From contig NZ_VUJV01000001.1 in assembly GCF_008373755.1 (NCBI RefSeq), positions 930,001 to 994,000 on the forward strand: DNA of 64,000 bases, written 5' to 3'. Under the pieces are notes generated by a model, which was given only the letters and a program-made list of their open reading frames with translations, was not told the origin of the DNA and made no database searches. This DNA is from Nocardioides humilatus (GTDB lineage: Bacteria; Actinomycetota; Actinomycetes; Propionibacteriales; Nocardioidaceae). Shown in pieces: positions 8,819-17,677 of this stretch. The position numbers and the translations under genes are program-made. Position 1 is the stretch's first letter; the number at the start of each line of letters is the position of its first letter.

Positions 8819-11071
8819 TCAGGCGCCGAGTGCAGCCGGGAGGGTCGCGGTCCAGGCGGTGCGGAGCTCGTCGAGCGGCAGCTCGAAGGCACCCTCGACG
8901 ACCAGGGCGTCGCCGCCGGTGGTGCCGAGCTCGGCCATCGGGACGTCGTGACGCGCGCACAGGGCCCGCAGCTCCTCGATGTCCTCGCTCGCGACGGTGA
9001 CGATCGCCCGGGCGGCCGACTCCGCGAAGAGGCCGAGGAAGGCCGTGTCGGCGACACCGTCGACCGACACGGTCGCGCCGACGCTCTTGTCGAGGCAGGC
9101 CTCGCTCAGCGCCTGGGCGAGCCCGCCGTCGGAGAGGTCGTGGGCGCTGGTGGCGACGCCGACGACGTCGGCGAGCAGTCGCGCGAGGGCACGCTCGGCG
9201 GGCAGGTCGACCTGCGGCGGCAGGCCACCCAGGTGGCCGTGGACGACGTGGGCCCACTCGCTGCCCGAGAGCTCCTCGCCCGTCGTGCCCAGGAGGACGA
9301 TCTGCTCGCCAGCTGCCTGGAAGGACGACGGCGTGCGACGTCGTACGTCATCGATCACGCCGAGCACCGCGACGACCGGGGTCGGCAGGATCGCCGTCTC
9401 GCCGGTCTGGTTGTAGAGGCTGACGTTGCCGCCGGTCACCGGGATGCCGAGCTCGAGGCACGCGTCCTTGAGGCCGCGGCAGGCCTCGGCGAACTGCCAC
9501 ATCACGTCGGTGTCCTCGGGCGAACCGAAGTTGAGGCAGTCGCTGACCGCCAGCGGCTTCGCGCCGCCGGTCGCCACGTTGCGGTAGGCCTCCGCGAGTG
9601 CGAGCTGCGCGCCGGCGTAGGGGTCGAGCTTGGCGAAGCGGCCGTTGCAGTCGGTCGCCACCGAGACGCCCAGGTGGGTGTCCTCGTCGACCCGGACCAT
9701 GCCGCTGTCGGCCGGCTGCGCGAGGACGGTGTTGCCCTGGACGTAGCGGTCGTACTGGTCGGTGATCCACGACTTGTCGCAGAGGTTGGGGCTCGCGACC
9801 AGGCGCAGCAGCGTCTCACGCAGCTCGTCGCCGGACTCCGGGCGGGCGAGCGCCTCGGCCGCGTCGGCCTGGAGGGCGTCCTGCCAGGTCGGACGGGCGT
9901 AGGGGCGCTCGTAGACCGGGCCGTCGTGGGCCACGGTGCGCGGAGGTACGTCGACGACGACCTCGCCGTGCCAGGTGATCTCGAGCCGGCCGCTGTCGGT
10001 GACCTCGCCGATGGCGACGGCCTCGACGTCCCACTTGGCGCAGATCGCCATGAAGGCGTCGACGTCGGCGGGCTCGACGACCGCCATCATCCGCTCCTGG
10101 CTCTCGCTCATGAGGATCTCCTCGGGAGCGAGCGTCGAGTCGCGCAGCGGCACCCGGTCGAGCTCGCACCGCATGCCGCCGTCACCGGCGGAGGCGAGCT
10201 CGGAGGTGGCGCAGGACAGGCCCGCTCCGCCGAGGTCCTGGATGCCGGCGACCACGCCGGCGCTGAAGAGCTCGAGGGTGCACTCGATCAGGAGCTTCTC
10301 CATGAAGGGGTCGCCCACCTGCACGCTCGGCCGCTTGGCCGGGCCGTCGGCGTCGAACGTCTCGGAGGCCAGCACCGAGACGCCGCCGATGCCGTCGCCG
10401 CCGGTGCGGGCGCCGTAGAGGATCACCAGGTTGCCGGTGCCGGACGCCTTCGCGAGGTGGAGGTCCTCGTGGCGCATGACACCGACGCAGAGCGCGTTGA
10501 CCAGCGGGTTGCCGAGGTAGGTCTGGTCGAAGACGGCCTCGCCGCCGATGTTGGGCAGGCCCAGGCAGTTGCCGTAGCCGCCGACGCCCGCCACGATCCC
10601 CGGCAGCACCCGGTGGGTGTCGTCGGCGTCGAGCGGACCGAAGCGCAGCGGGTCCATCACGGCAACGGGGCGTGCGCCCATCGCGATGATGTCGCGGACG
10701 ATGCCGCCCACGCCGGTCGCGGCGCCCTGGTAGGGCTCGACGTACGACGGGTGGTTGTGGCTCTCGACCTTGAAGCTCACCGCGTAACCCTGGCCGATGT
10801 CGATGACGCCGGCGTTCTCGCCGATCCCGGCGAGCATCGGGCCGATCGGAGTCTCCTGCGGGATCTCACCGAACTGCCGCAGGTGCACCTTGGAGGACTT
10901 GTAGGAGCAGTGCTCGCTCCACATGACGCTGTACATCGCCAGCTCCGAGCTCGTCGGGCGGCGGCCGAGGATCTCGCGGATGCGCTGGTACTCGTCCTCC
11001 TTCAGCCCGAGATCAGCCCAGGGCTGCTCGCGGTCGGGGTCGGAGGAGGCAAGGGTGACGGTGTCCAGCAC
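8819..11071 (-). CDS. purL: Phosphoribosylformylglycinamidine synthase, synthetase subunit
   Basis: The small-type PurL (750 residues) that makes FGAM from FGAR, ATP and ammonia supplied by PurQ, with PurS as bridging subunit. Landmarks include [12 protein letters not shown] with the catalytic His, [45 protein letters not shown] and, in the second half, GNVSLYNQT and [15 protein letters not shown]. The GTG start is preceded by TAGCCT with a 6-bp spacer. In many actinobacteria purL lies next to purQ-purS; here about 36.5 kb separate them. It reads through closely into an alpha/beta hydrolase gene. Confidence 0.97.
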   Translation of the reverse strand: MLDTVTLASSDPDREQPWADLGLKEDEYQRIREILGRRPTSSELAMYSVMWSEHCSYKSSKVHLRQFGEIPQETPIGPMLAGIGENAGVIDIGQGYAVSFKVESHNHPSYVEPYQGAATGVGGIVRDIIAMGARPVAVMDPLRFGPLDADDTHRVLPGIVAGVGGYGNCLGLPNIGGEAVFDQTYLGNPLVNALCVGVMRHEDLHLAKASGTGNLVILYGARTGGDGIGGVSVLASETFDADGPAKRPSVQVGDPFMEKLLIECTLELFSAGVVAGIQDLGGAGLSCATSELASAGDGGMRCELDRVPLRDSTLAPEEILMSESQERMMAVVEPADVDAFMAICAKWDVEAVAIGEVTDSGRLEITWHGEVVVDVPPRTVAHDGPVYERPYARPTWQDALQADAAEALARPESGDELRETLLRLVASPNLCDKSWITDQYDRYVQGNTVLAQPADSGMVRVDEDTHLGVSVATDCNGRFAKLDPYAGAQLALAEAYRNVATGGAKPLAVSDCLNFGSPEDTDVMWQFAEACRGLKDACLELGIPVTGGNVSLYNQTGETAILPTPVVAVLGVIDDVRRRTPSSFQAAGEQIVLLGTTGEELSGSEWAHVVHGHLGGLPPQVDLPAERALARLLADVVGVATSAHDLSDGGLAQALSEACLDKSVGATVSVDGVADTAFLGLFAESAARAIVTVASEDIEELRALCARHDVPMAELGTTGGDALVVEGAFELPLDELRTAWTATLPAALGA

Positions 11072-11077
11072 GGCGTA

Positions 11078-11083
11078 AGGCTA
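11078..11083 (-). promoter_or_regulatory. Candidate -10 element of purL
   Basis: TAGCCT on the minus strand, 6 bp before the GTG start of purL. Confidence 0.5.
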
Positions 11084-11129
11084 CCGAGCCGATCGGTGTC
11101 GTCCCCGCAGCGGTCGGGCCGGCGGACGC

Positions 11130-11135
11130 TAGGTT
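11130..11135 (+). promoter_or_regulatory. Candidate -10 element of the GDPD lipoprotein gene
   Basis: TAGGTT, 6 bp before the ATG at 11142. The same hexamer and spacing precede the gene at 17678. Confidence 0.5.
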
Positions 11136-11141
11136 GCCGCC

Positions 11142-12035
11142 ATGCTGCACCGCCGGATCGCGATCGCCGTCGTCATGGTCGCCGTTCTCAGCGGGTGCTC
11201 TGAGACCGGCGGCGACGCAGCGACGAACGACGAGGCGCGGTCGACCTCGACCGCCGAGCCCGGGCGCGCGCCGGGCAACGGCAAGACGAAGGACGGGAAG
11301 CCGTCCACCGCGACGCCTCCGACGATCACCTCGATCGGCATCTCGCACCGCGGCGCCTACGACGCCGAGATCAGCGAGAACGGCGTGCCGGCGCTCGAGA
11401 ACGCCGTACAACTGCACGCCGAGATGGCGGAGTTCGACATCCGCCCCACCTCCGACGGTGGGCTCGTCGTCATGCACGACGGCGGGTTGTCGCGGACCAC
11501 CGACTGCGAGGGGCAGGTCTGGGCGCGGACGCTCGCCGAGATCCAGCAGCAGTGCCGGCTCGGCGACGGGAGCCCGGTGCCGTCGTTGCGCGACTTCATC
11601 GCCACTGCGCGACGAGGCGGCCTCCCGTTGATGATCGAGCTCAAGATGGGACCGGGGTGGACCGCTGATGTCTTCAGCGACCTGCGAGAAAGTCTCGATC
11701 CGCTCAACGAGCACCGCGGCAGCGTGTTCCTGTCCTTCGACGACCGCCTGCTCGCGCTCGCCCACGACGCGATACCGGAGCTGCCCGGCATCTGGATCGT
11801 CCCCCGCCGGATCTCGTCGTCAGGTGGCGTGCTGGACATGCCCGTCGACGGCTTCCTCGTGGACGGCGAGCTCACCACGGCAGCCTGGGTCGCTCGGGCT
11901 CACCGGCACGACAAGCTGGTGTACTCCCGTGTCGTGGACACGACAGCAGGATGGGAGCAGTGCACCGAGATCGGCATGGACGGCGTCCTGACCAACCACG
12001 TCGCTGACTACCTGCGCTGGCGCGACGACCACTGA
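11142..12035 (+). CDS. Glycerophosphodiester phosphodiesterase-family lipoprotein
   Basis: A 297-residue member of the GDPD family, which hydrolyses glycerophosphodiesters. The signal sequence ends in the lipobox LSGC with Cys19, so it should be tethered outside the membrane after a Ser/Thr/Gly-rich linker to about residue 60. The TIM-barrel active site is visible: HRGAYD (His69, Arg70), AEFDIRPTSDG (Glu97, Asp99), VMHDGGLSRTT (His112) and MIELKMGP. Length beyond the linker is short for the family, so it is a minimal barrel. It is divergent from purL and ends 1 bp from the convergent kinase gene. Its substrate may be cell-wall or lipid-derived; that is inference. Confidence 0.88.
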   Translation: MLHRRIAIAVVMVAVLSGCSETGGDAATNDEARSTSTAEPGRAPGNGKTKDGKPSTATPPTITSIGISHRGAYDAEISENGVPALENAVQLHAEMAEFDIRPTSDGGLVVMHDGGLSRTTDCEGQVWARTLAEIQQQCRLGDGSPVPSLRDFIATARRGGLPLMIELKMGPGWTADVFSDLRESLDPLNEHRGSVFLSFDDRLLALAHDAIPELPGIWIVPRRISSSGGVLDMPVDGFLVDGELTTAAWVARAHRHDKLVYSRVVDTTAGWEQCTEIGMDGVLTNHVADYLRWRDDH

Positions 12036-12036
12036 G

Positions 12037-13788
12037 TCAGCGGACGAGGACGTCGGCAGAGTCCCGTTGGACCACCAGCTCCTGCAGGCCGTCCTCGATC
12101 GCCCGCGCCGAGTCGCCCTCCACCGAGACGGAGAACGGCCAGTCGCTGTAGACGACGCTCAACGTCACCCGGCCTTCGCGGTTGACGCCGTCGTAGCGCC
12201 ACACGGTCTGGACGACCCGGCCACCCGATCGGACGAGCTCGCGGTTGCTCCCGCGGTCCTTGGACGCGTAGCTCGCTTCAGCGAGTGCAGGCGAGCGCCA
12301 CTCGTTGTAGCGGATCAGCACCTGGTCGCCGCTGCTCGTCTGTCCGTAGCACTGCCAGACCGCGAGCTTGGCCAGGGTCGGACGAGCGCGCCCGCACTCG
12401 CTGCGCTCGAAGCTCGGATACATCCAGGCGATGCCCTGCACTCCGGCGGGAGCCGGACACTGTCGAGCGGTGCGGGCCGTCGACCCGTCCCAGCACTCGA
12501 TCTTCGGTGCGCCGTTCTTCGTCGGCGCCTGCGATGGCCGGTCGGTCTTCCTCGGAGCCGCGGTCGATGAGCGGGGTCCACTCGCGTCGGGATCCGGACC
12601 GCCCTTGTCGTCGTTGCCCAACATCACCACGGCTCCGGCGACGGCACCTCCCAGCACGATGGCGCCCACGATCAGGGCGGCGACAAGCGCGCCCTTGCGT
12701 GATCCTCCGTGAGTTCGCTCCACCGGCGGCGGCACTGGAGGGGGCGCAGGAGGGGGCGCAGCCACCACCGGCGGCACCCATCGGGCCGGGGCGATCGTCG
12801 GATCGGCGATCGGTGGTGCGGCGACAGGCGGGGCGACTGTCGGAGGCGCGGCGGGCGGCGGCGCAGGCGGCGGCTCGGTGAACACGAAGGGGGCGACGAC
12901 CGTGTCGGACGTCGAGTCCGCGGCCGGCACGTCGGCCAGCTCCACCAGGCCGTCACTGCCGCCCGACCGACCGGCGGCGAGCAGCGCAGCTCGGAGGTCA
13001 GCGGCCGTGGAGAAACGGGAGGCGGGGTTCTTCGCCATCGCGGTGAGGAGGATGGCGTTGATCTCCGAGGAGAGCGGGCCGGGAGGGAGCTGCGGGATCG
13101 CCTCGTAGACGTGCCCCCGATAGATCTCCGCCGGCGTGCCCAGGTACGGCGGGTAGCCCGTGAGCGCCGCCCACAGGACGCAGCCGACGGCATAGATGTC
13201 CGTCGCGACCGTGGCGTCCTCCCCGTTGAGTCGCTCGGGTGACATGTAGGAGGGGGTGCCGGCGACGCCGATCGTCCGGGACGTCGCCTCGATGTCGACG
13301 GCCATCGCGATGCCCAGGTCGCACAGCACCGCCTGCTGGCTGCCGTCCCCGAGCCGCCGGATGAGGACGTTCGACGGCTTGATGTCGCGGTGGAGGATCC
13401 CGTTGTCGTGCGCCACCGACAGGCCCTTCGCGACCTGGGCGACGAGCGCCACCGCCTCGGGCGCCGGCAACGGTCCACCGGCGGCGGTCAGCTCTGCGAG
13501 GTCTCCGCCGGCGATCAGCTCGGTAGCGATGAACAACAACCCGTCCTGGTCGCCCGCGTCGTAGACCCGCACGACGAACGGCGAGTCGAGTCGCGCCAGG
13601 ATCTTGGCTTCCCTCAGGAAGCGCCTGCGGTAGGAGTCGTCGTTGGACAGCTCCGGGGTCAGCAGCTTGAGTGCGACCGACCGCTCCAGGCCTTGGTGGA
13701 CGGCGGAGAACACCACGCCCATACCGCCGCGTCCGAGCTGCCCCGTGATCCGGTAGCGCCCGAAGTCAGAGCCAACCCCCGGCAACAC
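12037..13788 (-). CDS. Membrane Ser/Thr protein kinase, PknB-like (kinase 1)
   Basis: Cytoplasmic kinase domain at about residues 11-275: glycine loop GRGGMGVV, Lys41, catalytic HRDIKPSN (Asp135), and DLG in place of the usual DFG (157-159). A Pro/Ala-rich linker (roughly 300-355), one membrane helix (about 365-390) and an external C-terminal domain with CWDG, GIAWMYPS and YNEWRSP follow. That ectodomain resembles the C-terminus of the zinc-ribbon protein at 18835-19809. The frame is open far upstream, but the GTG at 13788 is chosen because the paralogue at 17534 starts identically and both have TACGTT 6 bp before GTG. Length is 583 residues. The ligand is unknown. Confidence 0.93.
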   Translation of the reverse strand: MLPGVGSDFGRYRITGQLGRGGMGVVFSAVHQGLERSVALKLLTPELSNDDSYRRRFLREAKILARLDSPFVVRVYDAGDQDGLLFIATELIAGGDLAELTAAGGPLPAPEAVALVAQVAKGLSVAHDNGILHRDIKPSNVLIRRLGDGSQQAVLCDLGIAMAVDIEATSRTIGVAGTPSYMSPERLNGEDATVATDIYAVGCVLWAALTGYPPYLGTPAEIYRGHVYEAIPQLPPGPLSSEINAILLTAMAKNPASRFSTAADLRAALLAAGRSGGSDGLVELADVPAADSTSDTVVAPFVFTEPPPAPPPAAPPTVAPPVAAPPIADPTIAPARWVPPVVAAPPPAPPPVPPPVERTHGGSRKGALVAALIVGAIVLGGAVAGAVVMLGNDDKGGPDPDASGPRSSTAAPRKTDRPSQAPTKNGAPKIECWDGSTARTARQCPAPAGVQGIAWMYPSFERSECGRARPTLAKLAVWQCYGQTSSGDQVLIRYNEWRSPALAEASYASKDRGSNRELVRSGGRVVQTVWRYDGVNREGRVTLSVVYSDWPFSVSVEGDSARAIEDGLQELVVQRDSADVLVR

Positions 13789-13794
13789 GGCGTC

Positions 13795-13800
13795 AACGTA
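13795..13800 (-). promoter_or_regulatory. Candidate -10 element of kinase 1
   Basis: TACGTT on the minus strand, 6 bp before the GTG start. There is no -35-like hexamer at the usual distance. The kinase 2 promoter has the same hexamer and spacer. Confidence 0.55.
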
Positions 13801-13810
13801 GCGCCTGGCG

Positions 13811-13824
13811 CCACCATGTGGTGG
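13811..13824. repeat. Perfect palindrome near operator A
   Basis: CCACCA-TG-TGGTGG lies between the kinase 1 -10 hexamer and operator A, covering the -35 position of the kinase promoter. Function unknown. Confidence 0.5.
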
Positions 13825-13833
13825 AGAACCGGC

Positions 13834-13851
13834 ATGGGTCCGTGGACCCAT
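13834..13851. promoter_or_regulatory. Operator A, ATGGG-N8-CCCAT palindrome
   Basis: ATGGGTCCGTGGACCCAT, an 18-bp perfect inverted repeat in the divergent promoter region of kinase 1 and the secreted protein at 13945. Its centre is about 54.5 bp upstream of the predicted kinase 1 transcription start. Three more ATGGG-N8-CCCAT sites occur at 17634, 19918 and 43644. It is probably a binding site for a dimeric transcription factor. Confidence 0.75.
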
Positions 13852-13867
13852 CCCAGGATGCTGGGAT
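13850..13867. repeat. Inverted repeat adjacent to operator A
   Basis: ATCCCAG-GATG-CTGGGAT with perfect 7-bp arms shares two bases with operator A. With the palindrome at 13811 it makes three tandem inverted repeats in this divergent promoter region. Confidence 0.5.
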
Positions 13868-13894
13868 CCCGCCCGCCACGCCGAGCGTCGGGGA

Positions 13895-13900
13895 TAGCAT
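13895..13900 (+). promoter_or_regulatory. Candidate -10 element of the secreted protein gene at 13945
   Basis: TAGCAT followed by a leader of about 40 bases that carries the ribosome-binding site GGGGGA five bases before the ATG at 13945. Operator A is centred about 64.5 bp upstream of the start this predicts. Confidence 0.4.
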
Positions 13901-13944
13901 CCGAGCCTCAGCCGACGCTCTCCGGATGACCATGGGGGACAACC

Positions 13945-15357
13945 ATGAGCCCACGACGCCTGTCGATCGCCGCCGGCGCCCTCCTGATGGTGGGCAGCCT
14001 CCTGCTTCCCGCGGCGCATGCCGCCGACGCCGAGATCACGGTGCACGGCACCCAGGTGCGCGTCGCACCCCTCTACTACGGCGGCGCCGCCGACTGCGAC
14101 GACTACCACGAAGTCCCGGGGTTCTCCCCCAAGGTCAACGCGTCCAGCGGTGATGAAGTGCCTCCCGCGGGCGACCGGTCGTTCAAGTACGTCGCTGAAC
14201 GCACCTACGCCGTGGGCCCGCAGATCGAGTACAAGCGCGACCAGATGCTGAAGCTCCGCGACCTCACGTCCCTCAAGGTCGACGTGATGTCACCGGACGC
14301 CGCCGCGGTGGGCGTCGTGGCCGCGATGTACGAGACCTCCCCCGGCGTCATCTGGTACGGCATCGCCGCGCTCCCCGCTGTGCCGATCGGTCAGTGGCGG
14401 ACCATCGATGCGACCAACGTGCTGCTGAACTGGCGCAAGAACGCCGACCCGGTCTCGATCACGACCACGATCAAGCAGTTCGCCCTCGACCACGGACCGG
14501 GAGCCAACGACGAGCGGAAGGCCCGGGTCGGGATCCTCTTCGGTTGCAACGATGCCGACTTCTTCGTGGACAACCTGTCGATCGGGATCGCCGACAACGA
14601 CTCCACGTGGGACCTCGAGGGGATGCGCACGCGGGTGGAGTTCCGGCCGATCGGCGGGCGCGACCACGTCTACACCTACCTCAAGCCCGCCTACCTCGAA
14701 GTCTCCTTCAAGAGCCCGGACTCGACGGCCACGGTGCTGCGGCAGGAGCTGGTCCACAAGACCTGCAAGGTGGACCACTGCGCCACCAAGCCGTACGTCA
14801 ACAAGAAGGCCACCATGAAGATCCGTGCCTGGCCTTACGCCGGGTGGCAGGAGTGGGTGCTCTTCGACGGGGGCAACGGGTTCGAGCCGAGTCCGTTCCC
14901 TGACGTGATCGAGTGGAAGGCCCAGCCCTACATCGCGCCGACGGTCAACCTGCAGCACCCGAAGAAGGGCCAGACGTTGGTCGTCGGCGGCAAGATCGCC
15001 CCGTGCCACCAAGGCCGCGACGTCTGGTTCCAGCGCAAGATCAACGGCCACTGGAAGAACGTCCAGAAGGGCCGGGCTGAGGACTGCAAGACGGGCGAGC
15101 GCTCGCCCTTCTCGACCTTCCGGATCGCCATCAAGCTCAAGACTGCTGGGACGTGGACCTGGCGGATCAAGCTCGACAGCCTGGACCCGTGGGTGACCGG
15201 CTACTCACGCGAGTTCCGCCAGAAGGTCGCTGTGCCGCACCACCCGGACCCGACACCGCCGCCGAACGACCCCTACATTCCGCCGACCTACACCCCGCCG
15301 CCGCCGGCCGACCCGATTCCTCACGGGCGGGCGCTGCCGACGGGCGGGGCTTCCTGA
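13945..15357 (+). CDS. Secreted protein of unknown function
   Basis: The 470-residue product begins with a Sec signal peptide (basic MSPRR, hydrophobic core, cleavage near AAHAAD at about residue 27). The mature protein has several paired Cys and alternating strand-like segments, and ends in a Pro-rich tail (PPPNDPYIPPTYTPPPP). No catalytic motif is recognised; the middle could hold beta-sandwich domains (segments near TVNLQHPKKGQTLVVGGKI). The ATG is preceded by GGGGGA and a 5-bp spacer. It is divergent from kinase 1 across operator A and convergent with kinase 2, so it is probably part of the same regulon and may be a cell-wall partner of the kinases; that is inference. Confidence 0.85.
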   Translation: MSPRRLSIAAGALLMVGSLLLPAAHAADAEITVHGTQVRVAPLYYGGAADCDDYHEVPGFSPKVNASSGDEVPPAGDRSFKYVAERTYAVGPQIEYKRDQMLKLRDLTSLKVDVMSPDAAAVGVVAAMYETSPGVIWYGIAALPAVPIGQWRTIDATNVLLNWRKNADPVSITTTIKQFALDHGPGANDERKARVGILFGCNDADFFVDNLSIGIADNDSTWDLEGMRTRVEFRPIGGRDHVYTYLKPAYLEVSFKSPDSTATVLRQELVHKTCKVDHCATKPYVNKKATMKIRAWPYAGWQEWVLFDGGNGFEPSPFPDVIEWKAQPYIAPTVNLQHPKKGQTLVVGGKIAPCHQGRDVWFQRKINGHWKNVQKGRAEDCKTGERSPFSTFRIAIKLKTAGTWTWRIKLDSLDPWVTGYSREFRQKVAVPHHPDPTPPPNDPYIPPTYTPPPPADPIPHGRALPTGGAS

Positions 15358-15368
15358 GACGCTCGCGG

Positions 15369-17534
15369 TCAGCCGCCGACGAAGACGCTCTGGGTGAGCT
15401 TGCCCACCTGGATCTCGACGGTGTTGCCGTCGTAGGCGATGGCGGCGTGGTCGAGCAGTGAGCGGCCGTCCTTGCCGACCTCGAGCGGCTTGCGGCAGTT
15501 GTAGGCACACGGCTGGAGGATGACCATGTACTCGGTCGAGCCCGGAGCGAACCCGGTGATCTCGACGTTGTAGACGCGACAGATGTGGCCAGCGACCTCG
15601 TCCTCCGCGTCGCACGGTGACGTCGACCGGAAGACGCGCAGTGCCTTCGGCTCACTCTTCCCGCACTCGCGGACAGCGTCACTCGCGGTGGTGCCCGCGT
15701 CGTTGGTGAACGCCACGCGCACCGAAGTGCACCCCTTGTCGCCGCCTTCGACGGTGGGGAGACTGAACTCGCGGCCGGAGTCGATCCACTCAGCGCCTTC
15801 GACGCGCTGATAGGCGACGTCGTAGTCCCGGGACTTCACCTTGGCGAACTTGAAGGCGACTGAGCGATATCCGGCCTTCACTGAAACCTTGGGCGCGTCA
15901 GGCTTGGGCGGCAGGTCGGGAGGCGCCGTGGTCGGATCGGTCACCGACTCCGACGCAGACTCCGACACGGAGCCCGAGCCGGTCGGGGTGTCGGCGTTGG
16001 CCTCGTCGGCTCCCTTGCCACCGCCGGACCACGGAGCGACGACCACCAGGACCGCTGCGAGGACGGCTGCGACCGCCAGTGCGACGAAGCCGACGACGAG
16101 TGCGCCCCTGCGTCGCTTCTTCGGAGGATCGGGAGGCGGGGTGAACGCACCGGGCGGCGGGGGCGGGAGCGGCGTGCCGGGCGGTCGCGCGTTGGTCAGC
16201 TCGGGGTTGCTTCCGGGCACCGCCACCGTCGGGAGAGCGACCGGCGGAGCGGGCGGTGCGGCCTCGGCCGCAGCCCACCCTGCTGGTGCCGTGTCCGCCG
16301 CAGGCTCCTCGGCCTCGACAGGCGGAACCTCGACCGACGGCTCGACCGGAACCTCGACGGAGGGCTCAGCCACCGGCGGCGGGGGCGGCAGCGGCACCTC
16401 GACCGAGGGCTCGGCGACCGGCGGCGGAGGTGGGAATGCGGGCGGGGGCGGCGGAGGCGGGGACATCGGCTGCATCTCGACCGACGGTTCGAAGACCGGA
16501 ACCGGCGCTTCGAGGGACGGCTCGGCGAGCGGTACGGCGCCCGCCCCGACGAAGCCGTCCATGGGCGGCACCGGGGGCGCCGACGGCGGCACCCCGAGGC
16601 TCTCGACGTAGGGCACCACGATGGTGCCGTCAGCGACGGGCGGGGCAGCGGCCACTGGCGGCGGGCGCATGGTGTCCGTGGTGTCGTCGCGGTAGGAACC
16701 GCCGAAGGCGAAAGGATCGATGCCACGCAACGCGGTCAGCACCGCGGCGACCGACTCGTAGCGCGCCGCCGGGTCCTTCGCCATGGTCGTGGCGAGCACC
16801 TGGTTGAGCGTGGCCGCGTGCGGCTGGTCGAGCTCCAGCTGAGGCACCGCACCGTGCACGTGGCCGCGGAAGATCTCGGCCGGCGTGCCCTGGTAGGGCG
16901 GGCCGCCCGTGATGGTCGCCCAGAGCAGGCAACCCAGCGCATAGATGTCGGACGCGGCCGTGGCGTCCTCACCTTGGTGCCGCTCCGGCGACATGTAGGT
17001 CGGGGTCCCGATGACGCCGACGGTCAGCGTGCTCTCCGAACCGGCCACCGTGGCGATGCCGAGATCGCAGAGGATCGCCTGGCGCCGACCGTCGGAGCGC
17101 TGTCGCAGGAGCACGTTGGAGGGCTTGATGTCGCGGTGGAGGATCCCCGCCTCGTGCGCCTCGGCCAGCCCTTCGGCAATCTGCACGACCAGCTCGATGC
17201 CGGCGTCGATCGGCAGCGGGCCCGTGGTGTCCAGGACCTGCTTGAGGTCTCCCCCGTTGATCAGCTGGGTGGCGATGAACAGCCAGCCGTCCTGCTCGCC
17301 GGTGTCATAGACGCGCACTATGTGCGGCGAGTCGAGGCGGGCGAGGATCCGGGCCTCCCGCAGGAAACGGTGGCGGTAGGAGTCGTCGCCGGACAGATCC
17401 GGGGTCAGCAGCTTGAGCGCGACCGGACGGTCGAGGTCGCGGTGGACGGCGGAGAAGACCACGCCCATCCCGCCACGGCCCAGCCGCCCGGTGATCCGGT
17501 AGCGGCCAAAGTCAGATCCAACCCCGGGCAACAC
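15369..17534 (-). CDS. Membrane Ser/Thr protein kinase, PknB-like (kinase 2)
   Basis: A 721-residue paralogue of kinase 1. The kinase domain (about 11-275) has GRGGMGVV, Lys41, HRDIKPSN (Asp135) and DLG at 157-159. The linker is unusually long and Pro-rich (about 290-470) with repeats of the unit PSVE spaced by Pro runs. One membrane helix (about 475-500) leads to an external domain with an FN3-like start (PDAPKVSVKAGYRSVAFKF) and six or more Cys. The ectodomain differs from that of kinase 1, so the two probably sense different signals. GTG start with TACGTT 6 bp upstream, as in kinase 1. It ends 11 bp from the convergent secreted-protein gene. Confidence 0.93.
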   Translation of the reverse strand: MLPGVGSDFGRYRITGRLGRGGMGVVFSAVHRDLDRPVALKLLTPDLSGDDSYRHRFLREARILARLDSPHIVRVYDTGEQDGWLFIATQLINGGDLKQVLDTTGPLPIDAGIELVVQIAEGLAEAHEAGILHRDIKPSNVLLRQRSDGRRQAILCDLGIATVAGSESTLTVGVIGTPTYMSPERHQGEDATAASDIYALGCLLWATITGGPPYQGTPAEIFRGHVHGAVPQLELDQPHAATLNQVLATTMAKDPAARYESVAAVLTALRGIDPFAFGGSYRDDTTDTMRPPPVAAAPPVADGTIVVPYVESLGVPPSAPPVPPMDGFVGAGAVPLAEPSLEAPVPVFEPSVEMQPMSPPPPPPPAFPPPPPVAEPSVEVPLPPPPPVAEPSVEVPVEPSVEVPPVEAEEPAADTAPAGWAAAEAAPPAPPVALPTVAVPGSNPELTNARPPGTPLPPPPPGAFTPPPDPPKKRRRGALVVGFVALAVAAVLAAVLVVVAPWSGGGKGADEANADTPTGSGSVSESASESVTDPTTAPPDLPPKPDAPKVSVKAGYRSVAFKFAKVKSRDYDVAYQRVEGAEWIDSGREFSLPTVEGGDKGCTSVRVAFTNDAGTTASDAVRECGKSEPKALRVFRSTSPCDAEDEVAGHICRVYNVEITGFAPGSTEYMVILQPCAYNCRKPLEVGKDGRSLLDHAAIAYDGNTVEIQVGKLTQSVFVGG

Positions 17535-17540
17535 GGCGTC

Positions 17541-17546
17541 AACGTA
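17541..17546 (-). promoter_or_regulatory. Candidate -10 element of kinase 2
   Basis: TACGTT on the minus strand, 6 bp before GTG. The 15 bp from hexamer to start codon are identical to those of kinase 1. Confidence 0.55.
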
Positions 17547-17633
17547 TCTGGAGCGGGCGGCCCGCTGGGATGAGTTCCGAAAACACGGTCACGGTCACGA
17601 CGCCATGTTCGAACGGTGCAGCCAGGATCGTCC

Positions 17634-17651
17634 ATGGGGCCATCGCCCCAT
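17634..17651. promoter_or_regulatory. Operator B, ATGGG-N8-CCCAT palindrome
   Basis: ATGGGGCCATCGCCCCAT, between divergent kinase 2 and the phosphodiesterase gene. It covers the -35 position of the phosphodiesterase promoter (centre about 35.5 bp upstream of the predicted start) and is about 108 bp from the kinase 2 start. Confidence 0.75.
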
Positions 17652-17665
17652 GCGGGCCGCCCCTC

Positions 17666-17671
17666 TAGGTT
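17666..17671 (+). promoter_or_regulatory. Candidate -10 element of the phosphodiesterase gene
   Basis: TAGGTT, 6 bp before the ATG at 17678. Operator B occupies the -35 region. Confidence 0.55.
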
Positions 17672-17677
17672 GGCGGC

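Noticed and set aside
8948-11203. A 751-codon plus-strand frame opposite purL
   Set aside because: Antisense to the complete PurL enzyme, with no recognisable motif.
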